Assembly (NCBI RefSeq): GCF_008086165.1
Contig: NZ_VSKL01000001.1
Location: 930,001 to 994,000 of the forward strand
Direction: 5' to 3'
Origin: Algorimicrobium algoritergicola
GTDB lineage: Bacteria > Bacteroidota > Bacteroidia > Flavobacteriales > Flavobacteriaceae
Length of the DNA: 64,000 nucleotides
Under the pieces are notes generated by a model that saw nothing but the letters and a program-made list of their open reading frames with translations, was not told where the DNA came from and ran no database searches. Positions within the stretch are counted from its first letter, which is position 1, and the number at the start of each line of letters is the position of its first letter. Below are positions 18,745 through 29,334 of the stretch, one piece after another. A program made the translations under genes and the position numbers.

Positions 18745-19383
18745 ATGGAAGCAACATTTTTAAAATCGATCAAAGAAGCTGTCAAACATTGGTACATTCC
18801 GGTATTTGTGGGACTGTTTTTTGTTATCGTTAGTATTATTGTTTTTATGTCGCCAACAGGCTCATTATTAACTTTATCCATTCTATTTGCCTTATCATTT
18901 TTATTTGGAGGTTTATCAGAAATTATATTTTCGGTAGTCAATAGGCATCAATTAGAAAATTGGGGTTGGTCTTTAACATTTGGAATTATTACCTTTATTG
19001 TAGGTGCGTCATTACTAATCCATCCTTTATTAACCCTTGATGTATTGGCTTTTTATATTGGTTTTGTTGTGTTATTTCGTTCCGTTGCAGCCATTAGTTT
19101 TGCGCTCGATATTAAACAATATGGGAGTAAAAATTGGGGTGTTTTATTAGGACTTGGAATTTTAGGAATTATTTTTTCATTCATATTAATTTGGAATCCC
19201 ATATTCGCAGGAATGAGCGTGATTATTTTAATAGCATTGAGTTTCTTGTTTACGGGATTATTTAGTATTTACTTGGGTTTACAACTACGCCAAATTCATA
19301 AATCGTCTAAATCTATTTCAGCAGAACTAAAAGAACGTTATGATAATCTTATGGAAGAAATTCATGACGAATGGGATGATTAA
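18745..19383 (+). CDS. HdeD family (DUF308) membrane protein
   Basis: A 212-aa inner-membrane protein with six predicted helices built from repeated DUF308 units (FFVIVSIIVFMSPTGSLLTL; SLTFGIITFIVGASLLIHPL; GVLLGLGILGIIFSFILIWN). The pattern of Pro/Gly breaks (TGSLLTLSILFALSFLFGG) is typical of the HdeD acid-resistance family. The C-terminal tail is cytoplasmic and charged (SAELKERYDNLMEEIHDEW). The family is linked to acid stress in enterobacteria; that role is not shown here. A hairpin terminator follows. Confidence 0.88.
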   Translation: MEATFLKSIKEAVKHWYIPVFVGLFFVIVSIIVFMSPTGSLLTLSILFALSFLFGGLSEIIFSVVNRHQLENWGWSLTFGIITFIVGASLLIHPLLTLDVLAFYIGFVVLFRSVAAISFALDIKQYGSKNWGVLLGLGILGIIFSFILIWNPIFAGMSVIILIALSFLFTGLFSIYLGLQLRQIHKSSKSISAELKERYDNLMEEIHDEWDD

Positions 19384-19418
19384 TATTCTCTAAATTTTAT
19401 AAAAATGTTTTTATAATG

Positions 19419-19457
19419 CACGTTTGGTTTGTGAAATATCATACCAAACGTGTTTTT
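19419..19457 (+). terminator. Terminator after the HdeD-family gene
   Basis: Perfect stem CACGTTTGGT / ACCAAACGTG (19419-19428 with 19443-19452), 14-base loop, then TTTTTA. Confidence 0.8.
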
Positions 19458-19586
19458 ACTTTTCTATACATACTAGCTTCTATTTTTTGAATAACATATA
19501 AAAACCATTCGATTTGGAATACAAAGTGGTTCTTATTTTGTGGGTGGAAGCGGGTATTTAATTAAATTACAAATAAAAAATAGGTT

Positions 19587-20033
19587 ATGATTACAATACA
19601 AAAAGCCCTATTACAAGATCTTGAATCTATTATTGCTATTGAACAACATGTTTTTAATACGGATAGTTATCCAGCTTTTGTAATACGCCAATTATTTGAT
19701 ATTTCTGGCCATTATTTTCTAGTCGCCAAAGAAAACAACAGCATTTTGGGCTATGCTTTAGGTGGATTAAATACGGAGAATATGCAAGGTTGGGTTTTGT
19801 CTTTAGGTGTTCATCAAGATGGCAGAGGTAAAGGTTTGGGGAAACAACTAACAGCGCAATTAATTGAAGTTTTAAAAGCTTATAATGCAAGAGAAATTGC
19901 ATTAACGGTCTATCCAGATAATGACGCAGCCATAAAAATTTATAGGAATTTAGGGTTTGAAGGTGATGTTATTTTAGATAACTATTTTCTAGATAATGAA
20001 GACCGAATTATTATGACATTAAAAACGAACTAA
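19587..20033 (+). CDS. GNAT family N-acetyltransferase (RimI-like)
   Basis: A 148-aa GNAT acetyltransferase using acetyl-CoA. The acetyl-CoA loop is visible as VLSLGVHQDGRGKGLGKQLT (Q/RxxGxG/A), with the later motif ALTVYPDNDAAIKIYRNLGF, which resembles RimI-like enzymes that acetylate protein N-termini or small amines. The substrate is not known. Its stop codon overlaps the start of a decayed amidohydrolase gene (TAATG), which suggests the two were once translated as a pair. Confidence 0.9.
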   Translation: MITIQKALLQDLESIIAIEQHVFNTDSYPAFVIRQLFDISGHYFLVAKENNSILGYALGGLNTENMQGWVLSLGVHQDGRGKGLGKQLTAQLIEVLKAYNAREIALTVYPDNDAAIKIYRNLGFEGDVILDNYFLDNEDRIIMTLKTN

Positions 20034-20571
20034 TGACGCGAAAAATTGGACTCATCGTATTTGTTTTAAGCGCTTTTTTTAGTTGCAAAAAGCATGAAAA
20101 AACAATGGGTAATTTGGATGCCAGAATTGAAGCATCATAATTATTCTTTAATGGTGATATTTTAAAAAAATTAAAACAATACAGAGAAGATGAGAACATT
20201 CCTGATGGCGAGAGGATTTATGGTTGAGGTTATGATGGATGATGGTCAGTTGGCAGAGAAAGGACATCCTACTAAAAACGACATCGATAAAGTCTTACCA
20301 AATAACCCAGTGTATTTACAATATACTAGCAGTCACATGGGAGTAACAAACACTTTTGGGCTTGAAAATCTAGCGTCTAAACAAGAGGCGTTTTTCTATA
20401 CCACTCAAGTATAATATGGAACCATCATTTTTTACCAATCACACGTATTTTTGGGGAGATGTTCACGCAGAAAATTTAAGAAAAGAAAGAGCAGAATTTT
20501 TAAGCTCAATGGAAATTAAAGGTATTCGCGTGTTAAAAACCATTAAACAGGGAAAAACGATATATAACTAA
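20033..20571 (+). pseudogene. Eroded amidohydrolase (YtcJ-like) lipoprotein gene
   Basis: Fragments of one gene in succession. An intact start gives a lipoprotein signal peptide (MTRKIGLIVFVLSAFFSCKK) that stops after 35 codons at IEAS. A middle piece reads LAEKGHPTKNDIDKVLPNNP and PVYLQYTSSHMGVTNTFGLE, like the YtcJ amidohydrolase region in which a residue after DxxxPxRPV meets the substrate. A terminal piece reads HTYFWGDVHAENL and RAEFLSSMEIKGIRVLKTIK. Most of the roughly 500-aa enzyme, including the metal-binding barrel core, is missing. The pieces are in different frames and are in the correct order, which points to internal deletions. Not likely to yield a working enzyme. Confidence 0.75.
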
Positions 20572-20637
20572 AGTTTTTAAAAAACTGAATTTCTTTTTGA
20601 TCGTTTATAAATGGTTAAGTGTTTAGGAGTTCTGCTT

Positions 20638-22725
20638 TTAAGCCTTAACAAACTTTTCAGCTATGTATAGTTTGCCTTTTTTGAGTTTATCTAAATAAAC
20701 ATTCATATCTGCATATATTTCGGGTGCTAGAATGTATAATCCAGCAATATTTGGAAACGACATGGCCAAAATCATCATATCGGCAAAGCTCAATACAGCA
20801 CCAAGGCTTACAGAAGCACCTAAAACTACAAAGCCTAAATACATAAGTTTATACACTAATTCTCCTTTTTTGCTTCGTCCGAATAGGTAGGTCCAAGAGC
20901 GCATTCCGTAATAAGACCACGACACCATGGTTGAGAATGCGAATAAAAACACAGCAATAGCTAAAACCATTGGGAACCAAGAAACCACGCTTCCGAAAGC
21001 AGCAGAGGTGAGTTCTACGCCTCCCATTCCTCCGCCATCTTTATGGATACCCGTAAATATTAGTACTAAAGCAGTCATGGTACAAACTAACATCGTATCA
21101 ATTAAAGGCTCAACTAGAGAAGCAAAGCCATCCGCAACAGGATTATTAGTTTTGGATGCACTGTGCGCTATTGCAGCAGATCCAACTCCTGCTTCATTAG
21201 AAAATGCAGCACGCTGTAATCCAACAATAAGTACGCCTATAAAACCGCCTTTTAGCGCATCGGCAGAAAAAGCACCATCATAAATTGCCATAAAAGCACC
21301 GCCAATATTATCGATGTTATTTCCTATTACAACCAAGCAACCAATAATATATAGCATGGCCATAAATGGAACAACTTTTCCTGTGAATTTAGCGATACTC
21401 TTTATTCCACCAATAATTACAATACCTACAAGCACTGCAAAACCAAGTCCGAATAAAAAACCTTGACCTTGAAGAATTGGAATCTGCTCTGACATTATTT
21501 TGAATGCTTGATTAGATTGCAGCATATTTCCACCTCCAAAAGAAGCTCCTACCCCCAAGAAAGCAAAAAGGCCTGCTAGAAATTTACCTAATTTTTTTAG
21601 CTTGCGTTTTTCAAGACCATAGCGTAAATAGTTCATCGGACCACCAAAAATTCTACCTTCCGCATCAATAAAACGATATTTTACACCCATACTACATTCT
21701 GCAAATTTTAAGGACATTCCAAAAAATCCAGCCATAAACATCCAAAATGTTGCACCTGCTCCTCCCAAGGAAATAGCAACTGCTACTCCAGCTATATTTC
21801 CTAAACCAACCGTGGCAGATACGGCAGTTGCCATAGCCTGAAAATGTGTAATACTTCCCGGAGCGTTTGGATCGTCATATTTGCCGCTAGCCAAACCTAA
21901 TGAATGGCGAAAACCACGAATATTGATAAACTTCAAACGTATCGTAAAGAAAATACTTCCCAATATAAGCCAGATAACAATAAATGGAATCGTGTTTTCA
22001 ACTACATCACCATTGGGATGTAATAAAGGCTGTGGGTTTTTAAATTGAACTGTTCCTATTAAAGGCTCGTTGGTAGAAGTGGGTTTGCTTCTAATGGTTA
22101 TACGTGCATTTTTATTGACGATATGTTTAAGGTTTCCACCAAAATTCGCACGCACAATTGTTTCTTTACCGTCAATTTCAAGGATTGCAATTTCTTGATT
22201 CTTTTGAACCACAGCACCATCAGGAACTAACCATTCTTTTAAAAAATAATCTTGATCGGTATTTTTTATATGTGGAAGTCCAATATCGTCTTTAGAAATA
22301 TAAACCACTGGATCGTATATTCCGAAGGAAGCAAAGGGGTCCCAAAATAAGATGGCACCAAGAAAATCTACTGCTGGTTGTACATTACTATTAAAAATTT
22401 CAGTTATTGATTCAGCAGGTATTTTAAAAGATTTTGAAGCCGTAATCCCGTTAGCATCAGTGACCGTTACCGAATGCGTCATGCCTTCAATTAAACTAGT
22501 TGCGCTATTGGAGCTTAAAGACGTATTTTGATTGCTCCACTTGTATTGGTAAGGAGGTACGCCACCTTTAACTAATAGCTGAACCGTTGCGTTATTTATT
22601 TCTGAAGAAGGGTTGTTTAATTCAACACTGATTAATATTTCATTTGTTTCATCAAGGTCATTTTGAGCATGAACACTCGAAATAAGCAAAAATGAAGTAA
22701 AAAGAAGGAGTAGTGGTTTAAACAT
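20638..22725 (-). CDS. Alanine/glycine:cation symporter with SprB-like and biotinyl-like periplasmic head
   Basis: A 695-aa AGCS (DAACS-like sodium:alanine) transporter with an unusual N-terminal half. Residues 1-20 are a signal peptide (LLISSVHAQ). About 30-105 resemble an SprB/Ig-like repeat (LLVKGGVPPYQYKWSNQNTS, GMTHSVTVTDANGITAS). About 130-215 resemble a biotinyl/lipoyl fold (LKEWLVPDGAVVQKNQEIAI, ETIVRANFGGNLKHIVNKN) without the modified-lysine context I could call. The symporter starts near 245 and holds about ten membrane helices: TVGLGNIAGVAVAISLGGAG, KFAECSMGVKYR, QRAAFSNEAGVGSAAIAHSA and LVEPLIDTMLVCTMTALVLI. The amino-acid substrate is likely Ala or Gly with Na+. It lacks close neighbours on its strand. 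Confidence 0.88.
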   Translation of the reverse strand: MFKPLLLLFTSFLLISSVHAQNDLDETNEILISVELNNPSSEINNATVQLLVKGGVPPYQYKWSNQNTSLSSNSATSLIEGMTHSVTVTDANGITASKSFKIPAESITEIFNSNVQPAVDFLGAILFWDPFASFGIYDPVVYISKDDIGLPHIKNTDQDYFLKEWLVPDGAVVQKNQEIAILEIDGKETIVRANFGGNLKHIVNKNARITIRSKPTSTNEPLIGTVQFKNPQPLLHPNGDVVENTIPFIVIWLILGSIFFTIRLKFINIRGFRHSLGLASGKYDDPNAPGSITHFQAMATAVSATVGLGNIAGVAVAISLGGAGATFWMFMAGFFGMSLKFAECSMGVKYRFIDAEGRIFGGPMNYLRYGLEKRKLKKLGKFLAGLFAFLGVGASFGGGNMLQSNQAFKIMSEQIPILQGQGFLFGLGFAVLVGIVIIGGIKSIAKFTGKVVPFMAMLYIIGCLVVIGNNIDNIGGAFMAIYDGAFSADALKGGFIGVLIVGLQRAAFSNEAGVGSAAIAHSASKTNNPVADGFASLVEPLIDTMLVCTMTALVLIFTGIHKDGGGMGGVELTSAAFGSVVSWFPMVLAIAVFLFAFSTMVSWSYYGMRSWTYLFGRSKKGELVYKLMYLGFVVLGASVSLGAVLSFADMMILAMSFPNIAGLYILAPEIYADMNVYLDKLKKGKLYIAEKFVKA

Positions 22726-22974
22726 TTATTTTTATGGATTTATTCGGGAAAAACACAATTTAGGGATAAGACGAAGCTCCCCCAAACTATTTCCTTAATT
22801 TTTGTGCCTCTTGAGTTTAAATAAAATAAATTTTCATCATAAAACACTTGCTTCTTTCACTTTATTTTAGCGATTTAAATTGGTGTATTTAGCTGTAAAA
22901 ATATGCTTAAGATTAGGGAGTTAAATTAATTTTGGCAGTTGTAATGATTATCTTTGGAATTACCAGTAGGTATC
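22726..22974. other. Intergenic region upstream of the symporter and SDR remnant
   Basis: Contains the divergent promoter region of the symporter gene and, at 22949-22956, a TATCTTTG box facing the SDR remnant. Otherwise AT-rich without recognisable structure. Confidence 0.5.
22949..22956 (+). promoter_or_regulatory. -7 box in front of the SDR remnant
   Basis: TATCTTTG fits TAnnTTTG, 18 bases before the remnant ATG. A TTTG at 22931-22934 could be its -33 partner, but the 14-base gap is shorter than usual. Confidence 0.4.
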
Positions 22975-23205
22975 ATGAATTATAATAAAATAAAAAATTT
23001 AAAAGGAACATTAAACTTCATGAAAGCAGCTTACACAGAACTTTAAACAACTGGAGGATATATTGTTAACTTTGGTTCTGGAGCTGGATTACTGGAAAAA
23101 AACCAAGGAAGTTATGCGGCGTTGTATTTTGCATCTCCAATTTCGGAATGGGTCAGTGGACAAACCATTTTTGTAAATGGTGGTGGCGAACAAACATTAG
23201 AGTAG
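22975..23205 (+). pseudogene. Remnant of a short-chain dehydrogenase/reductase gene
   Basis: A 77-codon frame with an in-frame TAA (codon 24) and an internal deletion. Before the stop: NLKGTLNFMKAAYTEL, the SDR helix preceding the active-site strand. After it: GGYIVNFGSGAGLLEKNQGS, then YAALYF. It jumps directly to ASPISEWVSGQTIFVNGGGE, the conserved SDR C-terminus. The catalytic YxxxK region is broken (YAA without the lysine) and the Rossmann N-terminus is absent, so this cannot be a functional enzyme. It is close to the symporter gene and upstream of an EamA transporter. Confidence 0.8.
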
Positions 23206-23270
23206 AATTAAAATAATACCAATTAAAATGTGACAAAAAATGTTTAATTTGGTATGATATAGTTTTAAAA

Positions 23271-23302
23271 AGCAGCTATTTTTAATAGCTGCTTTAATTT
23301 TT
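23271..23302 (+). terminator. Terminator ahead of the EamA gene
   Basis: Perfect 10-bp stem AGCAGCTATT / AATAGCTGCT (23271-23280 with 23284-23293), TTT loop and T-rich tail. It would stop transcripts from the SDR remnant; the EamA ATG lies only 13 bases after the stem, so the hairpin sits in or just before its leader. Confidence 0.7.
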
Positions 23303-23306
23303 TAAT

Positions 23307-24209
23307 ATGGGAAAGTTTTTCAATAACCGTTGGATTTTATTATTAGTCATCACATTAACTTGGGGAAGTTCATTTATACTCATAAAGAAATCACTTGTGG
23401 CTTTTACACCTTATGAGATTGGTGCTATTCGAATTGTAGGTTCTGGTATATTATTAGCAATTATTGGGATTCCTGCAATTAAAAAGATGACTAAAAAAAC
23501 GTTGCTTTGGGTTACTATAGTTGGTTTTTTTGGTAATTTCTTGCCCATGTTCTTGTTTCCAATAGCACAAACCCAAGTAAGTAGCTCTTTGGCGGGAATA
23601 TTAGATTCTTTGGTACCCGTTTTTGTTCTAATATTTGGGTTTTTACTCTTCGGAATTAAAAGTAAAATGTCACAAGTGGTTGGTGCCGTTATCGGCTTTT
23701 TAGGAGCAGCAAGTTTAATTTATTTTTCAGATGCAAATACAGAAGGATCACAGTTTGGATATGCGATGCTCATTGTGTTAGCAGGCGCATCTTATGGTAT
23801 AAATGCCGTTGTAATTGCAGAGCGAACTTCAGAAGTAAAAGCGGTAGAGTTAACAGCTGCTGTTTATACTATTTGGGCTATTCCTGCTATGGTAATATTG
23901 TATTTCACAGGATTTATTCAAAATTTTGAAATGAAACCAGAATATGTAGAACCTTTAGGTTATTTAGGATTTTTAACCATATTTGGAACCGCAATTGCCA
24001 TGTTACTGTATTATAAATTAATTCAAAATACGTCAGCGGTTTTCGCAAGTACAGCAAGTTATTTGTTGCCAATTGTTGCTGTGATTTGGGGAATTATTGA
24101 TGGCGAAAAATTCACCATTTGGTACGTTTTAGGCGGCATTTTGATTTTAATTGGCATTTATCTCATTCGTGAGAAGAAAGTAGATCCTAACTTGGTGCCA
24201 AGAACTTAA
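23307..24209 (+). CDS. EamA/DMT-family transporter
   Basis: A 300-aa inner-membrane protein with ten predicted helices in two EamA repeats. The first starts LLVITLTWGSSFILIKKSLV (the usual WGssF motif) and the second near AMLIVLAGASYGINAVVIAE. The C-terminal end is basic (YLIREKKVDPNLVPRT). The family exports amino acids, nucleotides or metabolites; the substrate cannot be predicted. The start follows a terminator hairpin, so it may be expressed from its own promoter within that hairpin region. Confidence 0.88.
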   Translation: MGKFFNNRWILLLVITLTWGSSFILIKKSLVAFTPYEIGAIRIVGSGILLAIIGIPAIKKMTKKTLLWVTIVGFFGNFLPMFLFPIAQTQVSSSLAGILDSLVPVFVLIFGFLLFGIKSKMSQVVGAVIGFLGAASLIYFSDANTEGSQFGYAMLIVLAGASYGINAVVIAERTSEVKAVELTAAVYTIWAIPAMVILYFTGFIQNFEMKPEYVEPLGYLGFLTIFGTAIAMLLYYKLIQNTSAVFASTASYLLPIVAVIWGIIDGEKFTIWYVLGGILILIGIYLIREKKVDPNLVPRT

Positions 24210-25920
<1,711 letters not shown>

Positions 25921-25958
25921 GCTGAAATAATCTATAGTTGAACATGTTTTTTAGAATT

Positions 25959-25996
25959 AGACCTTGCAACTTCATACTAGTGTAAGGTCTTTTTCT
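25959..25996 (+). terminator. Terminator after tmm
   Basis: Stem AGACCTTGCA / TGTAAGGTCT (with one G-T pair) and 12-base loop, followed by TTTTTC. It ends the tmm transcript 39 bases after the stop. Confidence 0.75.
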
Positions 25997-26059
25997 TTCT
26001 CCAAATGGGCATAAGGCTTATTTTTTTGTTAATTTAACAGCACCATAAATACCTGTTAT

Positions 26060-27514
26060 ATGAATTGGATTTTACTCGGAGAAATTGCTTATATCATTTT
26101 AATTATTTTAGTTATTTCTAGAGTATTGTACGATACACGAAGTAGTACCAAGGCTTTATCCTATATATTATTCATTGTATTTGTGCCATTTTTGGGTATG
26201 ATTTTTTATTTTTCTGTTGGAACAAACTACAGAAAAAGAAAACTCTATTCTAAAAAAATAGTGGAAGACGAACCCCTTCGAGAACGCATTAGAAATAGAA
26301 TGAACACCTATTCTGAAACTATAAGTAATTCTGGACTAATTGCAAGAAAAAGTGAAAGATTAATTGAGTTTATTCGTCGCGCAGGAAGTAGTCCATTAAC
26401 AGCAAATAACGAAGTGAAACTGTTAATAAATGGCGATGAAAAATTTCCGGAATTATTAAAAGAACTGGATAAAGCAACGGCTCACATTCATATAGAATAT
26501 TATATTTATGAAGATGATATTACAGGCAATAAGATTGCCGATATGCTTATAAAAAAAGTAAACCAAGGCGTTGAGGTTCGTTTTATGTATGATGATTTTG
26601 GGAGTCATGGTTTAGGGAAAACATTCATAAAAAAACTACAAGATGGCGGCGTGCAAACGGCACCTTTCTATAAAATAAAATGGTATGCATTTGCAAACCG
26701 AATCAATTACAGAAATCATAGAAAAATTGTTGTTATTGATGGAATAGTTGGTTTTGTTGGTGGCATTAATATGAGCGATAAATACCGAAATGATTTAAAT
26801 ACAAACAATCATTTATTTTGGAGAGATACGCATGTAATGATCAAAGGTCAAGCCACAGCCTATTTACAGTATTTATTTATGGGCGATTGGAATTTTTGTA
26901 GCACAACACCGTTTGAGTATTCCGAGTCCTATTTTATAGACAGTACCAAACAAGAAACGATTTCAAATGAAGTGGTGCAGATTGCTGCTTCAGGACCAGA
27001 TAGTCTGCAGCCTGTTATTTTTTATTCCCTTTTAGAAGCCATTAGTTCTGCCAAAAAATGCATTTATATTACAAGTCCGTATTTTATTCCAGACCAAAGC
27101 TTAATGGATGCGTTACTTATTGCCGTTCAAGGCGGATTAGATGTTAAAATCATCATTCCAGGTGTTTCAGATTCCAAAATGGTAAACGCGGCAGCAAGTG
27201 CTTATTATACAGAATTGCTTCAAGTTGGCGCAAAAATATATAAGTATAATAAAGGATTTGTGCATGCAAAAACAATGGTTGTTGACGATGATTTGGCCAT
27301 CGTAGGATCGGCCAATATGGATTATAGAAGTTTTGATCTTAATTTTGAAGTCAATGCCATGATTTATAGCAAAAATATAGCCGCACAACTTACAGAAGCT
27401 TTTAAAAATGATTTAAAGGATTCTGAATTAATGGATGCACAAGCTTGGTTAGATAGGCCAAAATATATTCATTTGTGGGAGAAGATGGTGCGCTTATTAT
27501 CACCGTTTTTATAA
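26060..27514 (+). CDS. cls: Cardiolipin synthase
   Basis: A 484-aa membrane-bound phospholipase D-type enzyme that joins two phosphatidylglycerols into cardiolipin. Two N-terminal helices (WILLGEIAYIILIILVISRV and ALSYILFIVFVPFLGMIFYF) form the PLDc_N anchor. Two catalytic HKD motifs are complete: H220 of NHRKIVVIDGIVGFVGGINM and H402 of VHAKTMVVDDDLAIVGSANM. The motif after the second, RSFDLNFEVNAMIY, is typical of bacterial Cls. It lies between tmm and an mscS gene; both are membrane-stress genes in a loose sense, but independent expression is likely. Confidence 0.95.
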   Translation: MNWILLGEIAYIILIILVISRVLYDTRSSTKALSYILFIVFVPFLGMIFYFSVGTNYRKRKLYSKKIVEDEPLRERIRNRMNTYSETISNSGLIARKSERLIEFIRRAGSSPLTANNEVKLLINGDEKFPELLKELDKATAHIHIEYYIYEDDITGNKIADMLIKKVNQGVEVRFMYDDFGSHGLGKTFIKKLQDGGVQTAPFYKIKWYAFANRINYRNHRKIVVIDGIVGFVGGINMSDKYRNDLNTNNHLFWRDTHVMIKGQATAYLQYLFMGDWNFCSTTPFEYSESYFIDSTKQETISNEVVQIAASGPDSLQPVIFYSLLEAISSAKKCIYITSPYFIPDQSLMDALLIAVQGGLDVKIIIPGVSDSKMVNAAASAYYTELLQVGAKIYKYNKGFVHAKTMVVDDDLAIVGSANMDYRSFDLNFEVNAMIYSKNIAAQLTEAFKNDLKDSELMDAQAWLDRPKYIHLWEKMVRLLSPFL

Positions 27515-27643
27515 TTTTAGAGATAGTTCAGAATCCGCGTTTCACAGGTTGTCTCGTAACCGTTCGTATTATTTTCAAATGGTTCAATATATTACAGGTA
27601 AAGCCGTATTTTTAATCCTTATTAATTCTCAAATAGAAATCTT

Positions 27644-28552
27644 ATGAATGAATCAATGCAGCTTATGAAAGAATCTTTGAAAGCCTATTGGGAATCTTTC
27701 ATTATGGGTGTTCCTAAAATTATTCTGGCCATTGTAATGATTATCATTGGGTTTCTACTGGCTAATATTATTTCACGCTTTTTTAAAAAAACGTATCTAT
27801 TAAAAACACAAGATCCGTTAATGGTTAATTTCCTGTCTAAAACGGTCAAATTAGCGGTTTTAACTTTGGTGATTATGATGGCGTTAAAAGTAGCTGGGTT
27901 ACAAGGTGTAGCAACAGGATTGTTAACAGCTGCCGGGGCATCAGCCGTTATTATAGGGTTTGCTTTTAAAGATGTTGGTGAGAATTTTATATCCGGAATT
28001 ATTTTATCCTTCAACCGCCCTTTTGATGTGGATGATACCATTATGGTCGATAATATTTTCGGAAAAATTAAATCCTTAGAATTCAGATATACCAAGGTGA
28101 AAACATTTGATGGTCGGGATGTGTATATTCCGAATAGCGATATTATAAAAAAAGCCGTTTATAACTATACCGAAGATGGTTTTTTTAGACTAGATTTTAT
28201 GGTAGGTATTGATTATGAAGATGATATTGACACGGCTAAAAAAGTTATCTTAGAAACGGTTAGAAGTTCTCAAGGTGTTTTTGAAGACGAAGAACACGAG
28301 TGTTTTGTGGTGGTAGATTCGTTAGGTGTGAGTACCGTGAATTTAAAAATTCTCTTTTGGGCGCAAACAAAAGAATATAGAAAACGAGCCTTGGAGGTAA
28401 AAAGTACCGTTGTAAGAAATGTGAAACAAGTTATTATGGAAAATGGTTTTAATATGCCTGCTGATATTACTGAAATTAAATTATATGGTTCGCAAACTAG
28501 TATTCCAGTAACGGTTGATTATAAAATAAGGACAAAGAATAAACGCGGTTAA
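27644..28552 (+). CDS. MscS-family mechanosensitive ion channel
   Basis: A 302-aa small-conductance mechanosensitive channel. N-terminal helices (LAIVMIIIGFLLANIISRFF; LAVLTLVIMMALKVAGLQGV) precede the pore helix, where GLLTAAGASAVIIGFAFKDV followed by GENFISGIILSFNRPFDVDD is the family signature. The beta domain contains RYTKVKTFDGRDVYIPNSDI, and the C-terminal alpha/beta domain follows. It releases solutes on hypo-osmotic shock. Expression is probably independent of cls, from which 129 bases separate it. Confidence 0.95.
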   Translation: MNESMQLMKESLKAYWESFIMGVPKIILAIVMIIIGFLLANIISRFFKKTYLLKTQDPLMVNFLSKTVKLAVLTLVIMMALKVAGLQGVATGLLTAAGASAVIIGFAFKDVGENFISGIILSFNRPFDVDDTIMVDNIFGKIKSLEFRYTKVKTFDGRDVYIPNSDIIKKAVYNYTEDGFFRLDFMVGIDYEDDIDTAKKVILETVRSSQGVFEDEEHECFVVVDSLGVSTVNLKILFWAQTKEYRKRALEVKSTVVRNVKQVIMENGFNMPADITEIKLYGSQTSIPVTVDYKIRTKNKRG

Positions 28553-28622
28553 AACCGGTGTGTTTTCGTTTTAAAATTTGCGTAATTTTAGGTGTTGTTT
28601 TTTATCAATTCATTTTAAATTG

Positions 28623-28630
28623 TATCTTTG
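28623..28630 (+). promoter_or_regulatory. -7 box for the HupE/UreJ-dCMP deaminase-S41 genes
   Basis: TATCTTTG matches TAnnTTTG, 26 bases before the ATG at 28657. The TTGTTTTTT upstream at 28595-28603 is a loose match to a -33 element. Confidence 0.5.
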
Positions 28631-28656
28631 AAAACACCCTAAAAACTACATAACTA

Positions 28657-29247
28657 ATGCTTGAAAATTTCTGGTTTAATGTTGAATATGGCATCAATCA
28701 CGTTTTAGATATTAATGCCTATGACCATGTACTATTTCTAATTGTACTTACAGTTCCTTATTTATTTAAAGATTGGAAACGTGTTCTAATTCTAGTAACC
28801 ATTTTTACTTTAGGACATACCTTATCTTTGGTGCTTGCTGCCTATGGTGTTGTGAGTGTTAATGGATCATTAGTCGAGTTTTTAATTCCCATAACCATTT
28901 TAATCATTGCGCTTTTCAATGTGTTTACAGCAGGAAAAGGCGCCCAAAAAGAGAAAATAGGTGTTCTGTTTTTTTCAACCCTCTTTTTCGGACTCGTTCA
29001 CGGATTAGGTTTTGCTCGAGAATTTCAAATGATGGTTGGAAAATCTGATAACAAACTTCTAACCTTATTAGAATTTGCGCTTGGTATAGAGTTAGCCCAA
29101 ATAATCATTGTATTTGTTGTGTTGTTCTTAGGTTATATTATGCAAACTATTTTCCGTTTTTCAAAGCGCGACTGGGTTATGGTTATTTCAGCAGTCGTAG
29201 TTGGATTGGTAATTCCTATGATTTTAAATAGCGATTTAATAGCCTAA
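28657..29247 (+). CDS. HupE/UreJ-family membrane protein
   Basis: A 196-aa integral membrane protein of the HupE/UreJ_2 family with about six helices. Family features are the N-terminal GINHVLDINAYDHVLFLIVL, ILVTIFTLGHTLSLVLAAYG and FFGLVHGLGFAREFQMMVG; the conserved His residues in HVLF, GHTLS and VHGLG could bind a metal. HupE and UreJ are linked to nickel uptake in other bacteria, but no hydrogenase or urease gene is in this window. In flavobacteria the gene commonly stands alone or beside a dCMP deaminase, as here, 87 bases ahead. Confidence 0.85.
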   Translation: MLENFWFNVEYGINHVLDINAYDHVLFLIVLTVPYLFKDWKRVLILVTIFTLGHTLSLVLAAYGVVSVNGSLVEFLIPITILIIALFNVFTAGKGAQKEKIGVLFFSTLFFGLVHGLGFAREFQMMVGKSDNKLLTLLEFALGIELAQIIIVFVVLFLGYIMQTIFRFSKRDWVMVISAVVVGLVIPMILNSDLIA

Positions 29248-29334
29248 AAGCGCCTGATGCCTAAAGTTTTCATAAATCTTTAATAGTCAGGTTGTAATTA
29301 AAATACGAAGCCACTATCTTCGTTATAAGTAAGT

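Noticed and set aside
20927-21283. 118-aa open frame on the plus strand
   Set aside because: It is antisense to the symporter gene, whose coding is clear from family motifs; the composition is that of a shadow frame.
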